Shown piece by piece: positions 1-7,554 of a stretch of 24,095 bases of DNA. The stretch's first letter is position 1; the number at the start of each line of letters is the position of its first letter. The notes under the pieces were generated by a model. It worked only from the letters and a program-made list of their open reading frames with translations. It was not told the DNA's origin and ran no database searches. The position numbers and the translations under genes were made by a program. The stretch comes from a virus, in the IMG/VR virus record IMGVR_UViG_3300023116_000350, positions 1 to 24,095 of that record; one strand, given 5' to 3'.

Positions 1-134
1 TGATACGCTTCGTCTGCATTGTTTCTGCGGTTAGCCTGGCCGATTGCCTGAGCGGCATTGACTAGTGGGTTCAATGCTTGAATTGAAGGACTGGGCTGTT
101 TTGAATATCTGATTATTTCGTCTAAAGAAAGCAT
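1..134 (-). CDS. Partial CDS, putative virion DNA-ejection protein (gp20 position)
   Basis: This is the first 44 codons of a gene that continues beyond base 1 of the window. The start ATG (132-134) shares one base with the TAA of the upstream gp7-like gene in a TAATG overlap, so the two are translationally coupled. The visible residues are mostly polar and Ala/Gln/Asn-rich and probably helical. In P22 the gene after 7 is 20, which encodes another ejected protein, so by position this could be its counterpart. That rests on gene order only. I recognise no motif in the fragment. Confidence 0.6.
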   Translation of the reverse strand, partial: MLSLDEIIRYSKQPSPSIQALNPLVNAAQAIGQANRRNNADEAY

Positions 135-850
135 TACACAGTCGCTCCATAAATTTGGGCACCAATAGAGCCAAGCTGAAGATATGGGGCAATACCGGGT
201 GACGCCCCAGCAATAGCCGCAGCACCTTGTGCTTGTGCAGCTTGATTCATGCCTTGAATTGCTTGATTGGTGAAGTTTTGACCAGCTTGATTTTGCCCAG
301 TAGCACCGAACTGGCTCAACCCGACAAGATCTTGGAGTCCTGCATTTCTTAATCCGTAAGCGTTTACAGCTTCATCATAGGCGAATTTGTTTAGATAGTT
401 TGATGCGTCAAGAGCAGCACCACCAGACCCTAGCGTTCCAGAAAATGCAGCAGATTGGCTTAGATCGCCAATCACGTTCTCTTGTCGCTGCAAATAAGGC
501 TCAGAGGTCAAATATTCTTGCTGGAACTGCTCAAAACCACCTGGAGATAAACTTGCCACCAAGTCATCAAGACTGCCCAGTCCTGCTTGGTAGAATGGAT
601 CAAGGCGCTCAAATGTAAGGTCTCGTGTTTCTCTTGCAAGGTCAACGCCAGCTAGAGCGGCCTCCTCTTGAGCCTGTGCCGCCTCTTTTGCAGCATCTCG
701 TTGCTCCTGTCCAGTTAGCGAATCATCAAATCTGGCAAGAGCGTCACTAGCCTCACCAACAGCCAGTGACCCACCACCCGTAGCAATTGCTAGCTGACCT
801 TCTGGAGTTGTAGGGTCGAATTTTGCAACTGTATTGCTAACAGCTCCCAT
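134..850 (-). CDS. DNA transfer/ejection protein, P22 gp7-like
   Basis: A 238-residue protein rich in Ala, Gly and Gln. It has a helical charged segment at about residues 45-85 (many Glu, Ala and Arg) followed by a segment with DPFYQAGLGSLDDLV. Then comes a Gln/Ser/Gly-rich stretch with EYLTSEPYLQRQENVI and a low-complexity Gln/Ala C-terminus. This pattern (helix, F-x-AG-x-G-x-L, then short Q/G-rich repeats) matches the DNA transfer proteins of P22-like podoviruses. Those are virion proteins ejected into the cell envelope to help DNA cross it. The gene follows the gp14-like gene as in P22 and overlaps it by 14 bases. The start has a GAGGAA ribosome site inside the upstream gene. The family call rests on pattern and position, not on an alignment. 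Confidence 0.7.
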   Translation of the reverse strand: MGAVSNTVAKFDPTTPEGQLAIATGGGSLAVGEASDALARFDDSLTGQEQRDAAKEAAQAQEEAALAGVDLARETRDLTFERLDPFYQAGLGSLDDLVASLSPGGFEQFQQEYLTSEPYLQRQENVIGDLSQSAAFSGTLGSGGAALDASNYLNKFAYDEAVNAYGLRNAGLQDLVGLSQFGATGQNQAGQNFTNQAIQGMNQAAQAQGAAAIAGASPGIAPYLQLGSIGAQIYGATV

Positions 851-1301
851 TTCTCATTTCCTCTCTAGTCAATCCTAGAATGTGCTGATCATATAAAACC
901 CCGTCTCTTACAGATGAAAGCCTATCAAGACCTTCGTCTTTAAACCCGTGTTTAATCGCGTGCTTATACACGTCAGGGTAGCAGGTTGGTATCTTTGCAT
1001 TCACCTTGTGAATATTAGGCATCATTTCATAAATAAAATCAATAATGCCTCTTGTTGCTTGGCTGCTCTTATCTCTATGCTTAAGCAGTATGTTTGCATG
1101 AATCTGTACTGTTACGCTGTTTTCATGGTGCATCCAGTAGAAGCCTATTAAATCTTCATCATCAAAAGCGCCAACATAAATATGATTCTCTGGCATAGAG
1201 AAATTTTCATACGATATCGAGCCATCACCAATGCGATTAAATAGCTCACTGTCTGATATTAACTCGTATGCTTGAGCGGGTGATATTTGCTGCATCCTCA
1301 T
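837..1301 (-). CDS. Head assembly protein, P22 gp14-like (GNAT-related DUF2824 type)
   Basis: 154 residues. The N-terminus has QISPAQAYELI, a central strand region reads YVGAFDDEDLIGFYWMH, and later come KVNAKIPTCYPDV and YKHAIKHGFKDEGLDR. That order (a beta segment where the cargo is assessed, then a helix, then 'hGF..EG..R') is the layout of GNAT-like folds. P22 gp14, annotated as a head assembly protein in the DUF2824 family, sits at the same place between genes 10/26 and 7. A classical acetyl-CoA loop (Q/R-x-x-G-x-G/A) is not obvious, so catalysis is doubtful. The start ATG overlaps the upstream stop as ATGA; a second in-frame ATG lies two codons on. The fold assignment is an inference from motif spacing plus synteny. 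Confidence 0.6.
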   Translation of the reverse strand: MRMQQISPAQAYELISDSELFNRIGDGSISYENFSMPENHIYVGAFDDEDLIGFYWMHHENSVTVQIHANILLKHRDKSSQATRGIIDFIYEMMPNIHKVNAKIPTCYPDVYKHAIKHGFKDEGLDRLSSVRDGVLYDQHILGLTREEMRNGSC

Positions 1302-1588
1302 AGCGTCACCGGAATTGTCTGGCCTTCACTGTAAAGAGTTGAGTCCGACAACCTGCGCCACTTTGGCAATGGCGTAGGGTCGTCAGTCCATATGCCCTCA
1401 TAAGCGCCTTTACGGGTTGTTAGGATGCCGCCAAACTCTGGAACTGGCGGGAATTCCGTTAGTTCGCTGTCTTGCGTCAGGTCGTTGATTTTGCGCATAT
1501 CATCCTGAAGCGCCAGTATGAGCTGATTAAAGGCATGCACGCCGCCCGGGATTTGACTCTCGCTTACTAGGTTTTGTTTTGTTGTCAT
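1298..1588 (-). CDS. Small protein of unknown function in the tail-needle position
   Basis: 96 residues, not recognised. The first half contains a helical segment (HAFNQLILALQDDMRKIND, about 18-36). The second half is Pro/Trp-rich (PPVPEFGG, GIWTDDPTPLPKWRRL), which suggests a compact beta domain. It is coupled on both sides by ATGA overlaps: its ATG overlaps the stop of the gp10-like gene and its TGA overlaps the start of the gp14-like gene. In P22 this slot holds gene 26, the tail needle, but this protein is far shorter and lacks the long heptad coiled coil of gp26. It may be a different plug or adaptor protein. Confidence 0.7.
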   Translation of the reverse strand: MTTKQNLVSESQIPGGVHAFNQLILALQDDMRKINDLTQDSELTEFPPVPEFGGILTTRKGAYEGIWTDDPTPLPKWRRLSDSTLYSEGQTIPVTL

Positions 1589-3207
1589 CTCTGCCTAAAC
1601 CCCTTCTCAATCTGTGCAAGTACTTTGACAATCTGGTGCGCGTATGGATGCTTGGTTCGTAATTTAATAACGAAAGCCTGCCTGAACATGCCAAGATTTA
1701 GCCAACGCAACAATCTGTTTCTGACACCTTGCTCTCCGAACTGGCGTGATTTCTCAGGCCCGAATGAATAGCCGTAGTCTTTAGACGTTGACAAGTTAAT
1801 ATTAGGCTCCGGCCAGTTATCATCTAACGGATCATTATCAATATCACTGATTGCCTGAATCTCTCTTAGGTTGTTAGTAACTCCATTGGAGTTATAGGGG
1901 GCTGATATAGCGGTACGCTCTACCAGTTGTCCGAACTCGGTGCCGATGTTTTTATTCACGCGGCCAGCATTGAATAGCATCCTGTTCTGGTTGTTTACCT
2001 CTCTAATTATTCTCATTCCAACCATTAACGAAGCTCCCTCCCCATTGCCAAGCGGAAAGCCTGAAGCTAGTGCAGAACCCGCTATATCCCATTGCTGACC
2101 ATTAGCGTTAAGCTCGCTCGACCTGTTGTGAAACAAGCCGGATTCAGGGTCATAGCAAATCGTTTTTCCATTGAATGTAAATGCAACATAGGAGCGGCCA
2201 GCATCAACAAAAGCAAATACGCGAGACAGATAGGAGAAATAATTTACACGATTCCACCAGTCGCCATCATTTAAAATATCATCAATAGCTGGCGTGCTGA
2301 TCTTCTGTATTGATCCGCCTGAAATCCTTAGCAATTGAATTCTACCCTGTGAATTTCCTATAAAATAAACAGAACCGTTAAGCTCAGCTTTACATGATGC
2401 GCTAATTAATCCGTAATCAAGCCTTGATCCTTGCTGCTCAACAAATGGGATTGTGTTTGAATTGTTCTTGTTAAATACAGATACCTGTCGCTCACTAAAC
2501 ACATACAATCGACCTGACAGAACATGCAGACCACGATATTCTCCAATATCCTCTGTTGTGCCAATGAATGAATTTGCATTGTCAACATCAGGATCTGCTA
2601 CCTTGCTAAAATATACCCGCTTGTAATTATCATCAAAGGCCGGTGCTGAACTAAGATAAAGCCATCTGTCGCCAAAATATGCAGTATCGGCTAGGAATAC
2701 TGATTCATTCTGACCTGGTGATAATGAACCGCTAAGTGGAGATATATCTACCGGAGTTATTAAGCCGTTTGCTCCATCGAGTTTTTGGCAAAAAGATGAG
2801 CCGCCTTGCGTTGTACCTACGACAACTAACGTATCTGAATTCGATGAAAACCTAGCAGCTTGTGAGGATGATGACGAGGTTAGTCCTGATATTGAGAATA
2901 CAGTTGATTGGGAGCCTGAGAATTGGATCAGTCGTTCGTTCCAATACGCCCAGGCACTTCCACCAATCCCTCCTTGCAACCCGTTAAATTGATATATCTC
3001 GCTATAAAGATGGCCAAGCCCGTCATTAATAAGTCCGGTGCTTGATGGATTAGGGCCATCTATGCCTGTGGTTGAATATAACGACACCTGGCCGCCGTTT
3101 AGATCATTAGCAGTCGTGGGAAAGGGAATGTAATTAATGCAGTTCTCAGCGCTTTGCTTCTCAGACTGCCCGGAATTGAATCCGATTGTTGATAGTGGCT
3201 GTGCCAT
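1585..3207 (-). CDS. Packaged DNA stabilisation/tail protein, P22 gp10-like
   Basis: 540 residues; P22 gp10 is about 470. In P22, gp10 assembles as a hexamer below gp4 and closes the head-tail channel. The N-terminus (residues 1-60) has the family-like 'hNxxP' feature (NCINYIPFP) and a GIDGPNP segment. The middle consists of repeated beta blades with Tyr/Phe and Asp turns (GEYRGLHVLSGRLYVFSERQ, about 223-242, then YGLISASCKAELNGSVYFIG). The C-terminus ends in a charged segment matching the gp10 end: KDYGYSFGPEKSRQFGEQG followed by RWLNLGM and VIKLRTKHP. Predicted fold is beta-propeller-like. The order gp4, gp10, gp14, gp7 supports the call. The start follows a weak ribosome site but is the first ATG after the 3244-3271 terminator. 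Confidence 0.85.
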   Translation of the reverse strand: MAQPLSTIGFNSGQSEKQSAENCINYIPFPTTANDLNGGQVSLYSTTGIDGPNPSSTGLINDGLGHLYSEIYQFNGLQGGIGGSAWAYWNERLIQFSGSQSTVFSISGLTSSSSSQAARFSSNSDTLVVVGTTQGGSSFCQKLDGANGLITPVDISPLSGSLSPGQNESVFLADTAYFGDRWLYLSSAPAFDDNYKRVYFSKVADPDVDNANSFIGTTEDIGEYRGLHVLSGRLYVFSERQVSVFNKNNSNTIPFVEQQGSRLDYGLISASCKAELNGSVYFIGNSQGRIQLLRISGGSIQKISTPAIDDILNDGDWWNRVNYFSYLSRVFAFVDAGRSYVAFTFNGKTICYDPESGLFHNRSSELNANGQQWDIAGSALASGFPLGNGEGASLMVGMRIIREVNNQNRMLFNAGRVNKNIGTEFGQLVERTAISAPYNSNGVTNNLREIQAISDIDNDPLDDNWPEPNINLSTSKDYGYSFGPEKSRQFGEQGVRNRLLRWLNLGMFRQAFVIKLRTKHPYAHQIVKVLAQIEKGFRQR

Positions 3208-3243
3208 GGTGTAACCCGTATATCATTTAATCAGATAGTACAA

Positions 3244-3271
3244 TAAAAAAAGCCCCCTGAGTAGGAGGCTT
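3244..3271 (-). terminator. Rho-independent terminator after the coiled-coil gene
   Basis: On the minus strand an 8-bp stem (AAGCCTCC with GGGGGCTT, one G-U pair) closes a 6-base loop, followed directly by a T-rich run (plus-strand A tract 3244-3251). It lies just after the stop of the 3277-3579 gene and before the gp10-like gene, so it would reduce read-through into the tail genes. Confidence 0.85.
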
Positions 3272-3276
3272 GGTTA

Positions 3277-3579
3277 TTAGTCTAAATCTGCTAGCTCTTG
3301 CTCGATTTCAGACTTTAGCTTTTTGTACAGGCTAATCTGAAATTCGTAGACTTCGATATTCATGGTGCCTTGGCGCAGCATTGGAACAGTGCACTCCTCG
3401 ACTTCCATCTGCTCTTTTGTGTTTTCGATCGACTTTTCAAGATTAAGGATAGACTGATCACATACTGAGATTTGACTCTCAATATCTGCTTTCTCTTCAT
3501 CCTTAATCATTTCAACCAGCTTTTCTTTAAGTTCTTCAGCCGTAAGGTCGATTAAGTCTTTAATATCTTCAGTGTGCAT
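3277..3579 (-). CDS. Coiled-coil protein of unknown function
   Basis: 100 residues, very rich in Glu, Lys, Ile and Leu, and almost entirely helical. Heptad-like spacing runs from about residue 13 to 58 (LTAEELKEKLVEMIKDEEK and ILNLEKSIENTKEQMEVEE) and again at 78-98. Two Cys occur (about 39 and 63). There is no signal peptide or membrane segment. The gene stands apart from its neighbours: a 118-base leader with strong inverted repeats precedes it and an intrinsic terminator follows it. The ribosome site AAGGGTG lies just before the ATG. It may be a trimeric or dimeric virion rod, or a small accessory gene with its own control. I cannot name a family. Confidence 0.75.
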   Translation of the reverse strand: MHTEDIKDLIDLTAEELKEKLVEMIKDEEKADIESQISVCDQSILNLEKSIENTKEQMEVEECTVPMLRQGTMNIEVYEFQISLYKKLKSEIEQELADLD

Positions 3580-3589
3580 TTATCACCCT

Positions 3590-3670
3590 TTTGGATTCTA
3601 TGGATTCAAGGTTGACCGCCACCCCTGAGCATAACAGGGGAATCCAAACCCTTTCAGGCAGGAGTGGCAG
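3590..3670 (-). promoter_or_regulatory. Structured 5' leader with competing hairpins
   Basis: The leader of the 3277-3579 gene can form three helices as minus-strand RNA. One is a 12-bp helix (3659-3670 with 3616-3627) that needs two G-U pairs. The second is a 6-bp CCCCTG/CAGGGG hairpin (3635-3640 with 3622-3627, 7-base loop) that reuses one arm of the first. The third is a perfect 9-bp helix TTTGGATTC/GAATCCAAA (3640-3648 with 3590-3598), which ends against the AAGGGTG ribosome site. The wobble pairs work only in the minus-strand transcript. This suggests RNA-level control or a processing site. Confidence 0.55.
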
Positions 3671-3697
3671 TCATGACGGATGATAACACAATAACAC

Positions 3698-4495
3698 CTA
3701 AACAACATACGCAGGATTGTATTCTGCCTCTAAAGTCCAATACATATTATTATTTGAATGGTGAGTAAATATTCCCTTGTATTTGTACCGCCATGGCCCG
3801 CTTCCATCTGATGTGCTGTGGATATACGTATCTATTTGAGCTGTCTCACCATCTGTTGATGACGCATCGATTATAAAAGACTCAACAGATCCCGTTATAT
3901 TTCCAATCACCCTAGTGACGCCAGAGGTATTTTGATTGATGTATTTATGTACGCACTTATAAACTCCGCCAAAAACCTGCAGTTGCATGTTAACAGTAGT
4001 GCCGTTGTTTGTTATCTCATGCCGAACCCTTACGAAATCGTCAATAGCCCAGCTTGATGTCAAGTTACCCTGAAGGATAGATCCGCTGCCAACAACTGTT
4101 CGCTTTCCTGCTTTTAGTTCGTATGTCTGGGCAGTTTCGCTCAGCGATCTTACATAATCGTACCCGTCATACTTAACCCGCCATAAATAAGGCGTTGAGC
4201 TACTGTTTTTGTGTCGGTATATCTCAACAGGATTGTTGGTCATATACCTAATCGTATGATGAGAACTACCACTACTATCCAAAGGTAGTAAAACTTCAGA
4301 ATACTCATCCGAACTCTGATCTGCATCCCATGGAATAAGTCTAATCCTATCAACGCATGGTGATACCGTTGCTGTCTTCATTGATTCAACAGCCCAATTA
4401 TTCAGCATTACGGTTGAGTTTTTATCAATAACTTCGCCACCGACAGAATAGATGCCAAATTCCATCTCAGTACTGCGAACAGTAGAAAATCCCAT
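3698..4495 (-). CDS. Probable virion protein, beta-rich, unknown function
   Basis: 265 residues, not recognised. Composition is Ser/Thr/Asn/Tyr-rich with alternating hydrophobic residues throughout, typical of beta-sandwich or fibre domains. There is no signal peptide and no membrane segment. Notable segments are PYLWRVKYDGYDYV (about 102-115), VRVRHEITNNGTTVNMQLQV (about 156-175) and a C-terminal SGPWRYKYKGIFTHHS followed by WTLEAEYNPAYVV. Its ATG shares a base with the upstream stop (TAATG), so it is translated together with the short fibre-like protein before it. By position it is likely to decorate the tail or head. The repeated HHS and HKN histidines have no clear metal-site pattern. Confidence 0.75.
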   Translation of the reverse strand: MGFSTVRSTEMEFGIYSVGGEVIDKNSTVMLNNWAVESMKTATVSPCVDRIRLIPWDADQSSDEYSEVLLPLDSSGSSHHTIRYMTNNPVEIYRHKNSSSTPYLWRVKYDGYDYVRSLSETAQTYELKAGKRTVVGSGSILQGNLTSSWAIDDFVRVRHEITNNGTTVNMQLQVFGGVYKCVHKYINQNTSGVTRVIGNITGSVESFIIDASSTDGETAQIDTYIHSTSDGSGPWRYKYKGIFTHHSNNNMYWTLEAEYNPAYVV

Positions 4496-4842
4496 TACAC
4501 AACCCCTGCTTTACTTCGCCCATGGTCTATAAAATTCCAGCCGCCATTGTCATCAGAATAGAATTCTAGATAATCACCAGAAGCCTGCAATACGACATTG
4601 CCTGAGCTTCCGCCTAGAGATACTGTGCATGTATTGACCTGGCTGAAGCTTTGGTTTCTATCAAATACAATAAACGAATCAAGGTCTGGCGAGCTAGATA
4701 CCGTAATTGTTATCGGCCCGGATGACGTGTCAACTGACAGCCTGTTGTTTTTAGTTATCGTGTAGTCTTCAGACACTAGCACCGGCCTTTTTACTGGCTG
4801 GTCAACTGGTGCTGAGTTCATTGGCTGCGGCCCTCTGCTCAT
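4495..4842 (-). CDS. Small fibre-like virion protein
   Basis: 115 residues from the ATG at 4842, chosen because GGAG sits 8 bases upstream; an in-frame GTG three codons earlier is the alternative. The centre reads NNRLSVDTSSGPITITVSSS, then SFIVFDRNQSFSQVNTCTVS and finally DYLEFYSDDNGGWNFIDHG. This 'D-T-S-x-GP-hThThPxSP ... h.F.D....F..N..TV ... h.F.xDG.W' pattern is familiar from small beta modules in phage tail-fibre and appendage proteins. The N-terminus is Pro/Arg-rich and probably unstructured. It is likely a trimeric fibre or adaptor piece acting with its overlapping neighbour. Its exact place in the virion is unknown. Confidence 0.7.
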   Translation of the reverse strand: MSRGPQPMNSAPVDQPVKRPVLVSEDYTITKNNRLSVDTSSGPITITVSSSPDLDSFIVFDRNQSFSQVNTCTVSLGGSSGNVVLQASGDYLEFYSDDNGGWNFIDHGRSKAGVV

Positions 4843-4880
4843 CTTATTCACTCCGTGTAGTGGCTTGGATCAGGGCCGTT

Positions 4881-6329
4881 TTAGTTGTTTCTAGTGTAGT
4901 AGATATTGACGCCCGCATCAACAACAGCGCCGCCGTTGTCCTTTATTTGAGCGGCTAGATTCACAACCCTGTTTGGCAGTGGATTTACTACTGTTGGCAC
5001 CTCAAAGATCTTTGCCTCGATCCCTGTGTCCGTATTCGTCCCAGAGAAATAAACAGTGCCATCATCGTCATCGACTAACTGAAAATCAATCGTTCTGCTT
5101 GCTGATGTGTTTTGCTGATAGCGCACTATAATTGAATCAACAGTGTCAGGCGTTGGTGTGGTGGCATCAATCTGCAGGAATCCAAACTTAGAGTATGCAA
5201 GGTTTATATTCCCTGACTCAAAGAAGTCTGAGAGGTACTCGGTGCCGTTAACCCATGTTCCATACCTGACACCGTTAATCATTCCGTTTAGAATGCCTGA
5301 ATTAATGATTGAGCCAGTATGGTCGTCAATAGTGGCTGTCAGTGTGCCTGAGTTGGTTATATCCCCTGTCAGCTTAACCGCTCGATAGTTGGATGTTCCT
5401 GAGTTAGTCAGGTTGCCTGTGTGGTTGTCTATGTTAGATATTGACTCGCCGGAATTAGTAAAATCTCCGCTGCTTGAATGGGCGGAGTAGTTAAGCGACC
5501 CATCGTTAATAATCGCTCCCGTCATGTTTACGCCGTTTAGCACAAGATCGCCGCCAGACTCGATGTTGGCAACGGTTTCAATATTAGCTTCAACACAATA
5601 ACCGGACATTAGTCCATTAACGATATTGAAAGCAACGCAGCCAGCACCAGTGCCAGTTAGGCCGGATTCATAGGTGATCGCCCCGACCCTGAACGCAGCA
5701 ACAGTGCTTGCTGTTGTATTGCAATTAAAAGCTATGCAGTTGTCGCCCTCAACGTTCATTTCGTTGTATGCGTAATAGCGTGGCTGATTTCCCGTTGACT
5801 CTATATTTAGCAGAGTAGAGTCTCCAAACCTAGCAGCAGCCTGTCCTACGTCCTGAAAAGAGTCATCGGTAGCCCCTGTGATGTTTGAACCTATCTGATC
5901 AGGCCCATTCAGGATAATTGCCCTAGCATCAAGAGATACGCGGCTTTTACCATTGGTTGAGTAGGCTACATCACCACTGCCTGCGCTTGTTGTAATAGTT
6001 AGGAGTGATACCTGTGCATTGGCTGGAGCATTCAACATGGTCGCGCCTGCCGTCCAGTCGTTAGCGGTTGCAACTGTGCAAAACCTAAGCGCAGCTTGGA
6101 CATTGTCAGTAATGGTTAAAGTCTCGGATAGTGAATATCGACTAATTCCTATGTCAACAATACCAGCCGGATTAAATAGCCCTGGAGGAGGAACCAGAGC
6201 GTTTATTCTACTAACAACGGTAGGCAGGTCTGCTACTGGGAATATTACATTAGAGCCGTCATTGTCATTATTACCGGAGTCCTTGACGTATTTGTCTCGA
6301 ACCCCATTTCCTGGTAGTAAGTTGCTCAT
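4881..6329 (-). CDS. Putative beta-solenoid tail fibre/spike protein
   Basis: 482 residues from the ATG at 6329, which overlaps the upstream TGA as ATGA; an ATG four codons earlier is the alternative. The N-terminal 55 residues carry the conserved-looking DKYVKDSGNNDNDGSNV segment. Residues about 60-265 have the short alternating Val/Ile/Asn/Gly pattern of parallel beta-helix rungs. Residues about 270-354 form five tandem 17-residue repeats with the core N-S-G. The last 120 residues resemble a separate beta-sandwich (SIIVRYQQNTSASRTIDFQL and PNRVVNLAAQI). I see no enzymatic motif. It is coupled to the gp4-like gene, which suggests a structural appendage near the tail hub. Host-receptor binding is an inference from architecture. 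Confidence 0.7.
   Translation of the reverse strand: MSNLLPGNGVRDKYVKDSGNNDNDGSNVIFPVADLPTVVSRINALVPPPGLFNPAGIVDIGISRYSLSETLTITDNVQAALRFCTVATANDWTAGATMLNAPANAQVSLLTITTSAGSGDVAYSTNGKSRVSLDARAIILNGPDQIGSNITGATDDSFQDVGQAAARFGDSTLLNIESTGNQPRYYAYNEMNVEGDNCIAFNCNTTASTVAAFRVGAITYESGLTGTGAGCVAFNIVNGLMSGYCVEANIETVANIESGGDLVLNGVNMTGAIINDGSLNYSAHSSSGDFTNSGESISNIDNHTGNLTNSGTSNYRAVKLTGDITNSGTLTATIDDHTGSIINSGILNGMINGVRYGTWVNGTEYLSDFFESGNINLAYSKFGFLQIDATTPTPDTVDSIIVRYQQNTSASRTIDFQLVDDDDGTVYFSGTNTDTGIEAKIFEVPTVVNPLPNRVVNLAAQIKDNGGAVVDAGVNIYYTRNN
5268..5522 (-). repeat. Five tandem 17-residue (51-bp) coding repeats
   Basis: Within the spike candidate, residues 270-354 divide without gaps into five units of 17 residues. 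They begin TGAIINDG, SGDFTNSG, TGNLTNSG, TGDITNSG and TGSIINSG. The consensus is [ST]-G-x-[ILF]-x-N-[SD]-G followed by nine variable residues. The DNA copies are diverged, so these are old repeats kept by protein selection. One unit per solenoid turn is the natural reading. Confidence 0.85.
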
Positions 6330-7297
6330 GAGGCCAGCCATCCAAATTCAGTAGGCGTCAATTCTACCGAATTCCCGGCAGTTACATTGGCAATATTGAC
6401 AGAATCACCTGCCCCTACTGCGAAGGTACATGTGCCATCAGTAGCAATGATCTTAATCTCTTTGACTGCAGTGGCTGAGTTGTGCAGTGTCAGAGTACCT
6501 GTTCCGGTCACTGTTAAAACGTCATCCTGAGCCGTTGAGATTCCAGGTAGTGCCAATGTGCGCTCAATGAATGAGCAGCCACTGCCCGAAGGTGCTTGGC
6601 CTATAATCTTGCTGTCATTGTCAACGCACTCAGTCACATTGTATTTAATGCAGCTTACAATCTCTTCGCCACCACTATATGTGGCCTTGATCTTAACGTC
6701 ATACTGACCAAGCGTAGAGAATTGGACAAAGGCGCTCGCTGTGGCTCCAAGCAGCGCCTCATCCGTGATGGTAATGGTTCCAGTAATATCAGACCACTCA
6801 GCCGCTAAAATAGTCCCAGTCCCGCCCTTGAGTTCAATCTCAGCCTTAACTTTTGACCCAATGGCGGCGTCAATAATCTGATCTGGATTCTGGAAGTAAT
6901 CGTCAAATAAGTAGTTGTTGTAAATTCGACCACCAGCACCAGTCGGAAGCATTGAATCATTTTGGCGTGCTGGGATATCAATTGATATTAGCTTTGTGTA
7001 AAGGTCTCGCGCTTCGCCAGCATAACCGGGCGGCAAGATAACTGAAAACACATTAGCCATGATGACGCCTAGATTCTGGATTAGTGCATTCTCATCATTC
7101 GCACGTACGCCAGAATCATCAGTAGGCAATACTGGATCGGTTCGCAGATACGGAATATAAACACCGTTATTCGCCCAGCCTGTAATCATGCGCTCTAGCC
7201 GCTTCACTGCTTTTGAAAGATCATCAGCATCAATCGGCAGATCAAAGCCAATGTCTTCTAATGCCTCTGTCGCCAATTCGCCTTTTGTCTTTGCCAT
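6326..7297 (-). CDS. Tail accessory factor, P22 gp4-like, with long C-terminal extension
   Basis: 323 residues from the ATG at 7297, which has AGGAA upstream; an in-frame earlier start exists at 7318. Residues 1-140 match the P22 gp4 pattern. First comes TKGELATEALEDIGFDLP, then a helix 'DDLSKAVKRLERMITGWANNG', an alanine-rich helical segment, and the LPTGAGGR end corresponding to MPTGSGN in P22. In P22, gp4 is the first protein to bind the portal after packaging; it has also been reported to hydrolyse peptidoglycan. P22 gp4 has 166 residues. This protein adds about 170, made of an Ig-like segment (about 150-225) and a beta-rich end (about 235-323). The extension could be a decoration or a docking surface for the next gene's product. 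Confidence 0.82.
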   Translation of the reverse strand: MAKTKGELATEALEDIGFDLPIDADDLSKAVKRLERMITGWANNGVYIPYLRTDPVLPTDDSGVRANDENALIQNLGVIMANVFSVILPPGYAGEARDLYTKLISIDIPARQNDSMLPTGAGGRIYNNYLFDDYFQNPDQIIDAAIGSKVKAEIELKGGTGTILAAEWSDITGTITITDEALLGATASAFVQFSTLGQYDVKIKATYSGGEEIVSCIKYNVTECVDNDSKIIGQAPSGSGCSFIERTLALPGISTAQDDVLTVTGTGTLTLHNSATAVKEIKIIATDGTCTFAVGAGDSVNIANVTAGNSVELTPTEFGWLAS

Positions 7298-7305
7298 ATC
7301 TATTC

Positions 7306-7554
7306 CTAATCGTGCCAAAAGCCATCAAAGCAATGGCGTATTTCATGGCCTATTATTTCATGTGTGTAATGTTTTCGCTCTATTTTTATTAAGCATGGCT
7401 TTGTTTCTGGCCATGCTAGTGCGTATGCTTCCTTTTCGCCTGTCTGCTTTAAGTCATAATCAACTACAATAATCCGAACATCTACAGTCTTGTCTGTAAA
7501 TGTCGGATCATAAGCACACCCACTAAGCATTAGTGCTATCAGTATCAGTCGCAT
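7306..7554 (-). CDS. Small lipoprotein with HExxH zincin-like motif
   Basis: 82 residues. Residues 1-12 form a lipoprotein signal peptide ending in the lipobox LSGC, so Cys13 should be lipidated and the protein membrane-anchored on the periplasmic side. The mature part is about 70 residues and ends in HEIIGHEIRHCFDGFWHD. This contains HEIRH (His70, Glu71, His74), a downstream Gly and a possible third ligand at His81. HExxH is the zinc-binding and catalytic signature of zincin metallopeptidases. Small phage lipoproteins with a terminal GHE-x-RHCF-DG-x-WH motif are familiar to me, but their function is unknown. The gene overlaps the preceding one by 32 bases. Catalysis is unproven, and the domain is very small for a peptidase. 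Confidence 0.75.
   Translation of the reverse strand: MRLILIALMLSGCAYDPTFTDKTVDVRIIVVDYDLKQTGEKEAYALAWPETKPCLIKIERKHYTHEIIGHEIRHCFDGFWHD

Noticed and set aside
4881-6329. Diversity-generating retroelement target
   Set aside because: No reverse transcriptase gene or template repeat is present, and the repeats are within one gene with diverged third positions.
6019-6354. 111-codon plus-strand reading frame
   Set aside because: It lies antisense to the well-supported fibre candidate, lacks a ribosome site, and its product looks like a mirror of the Gly/Thr-rich opposite strand.
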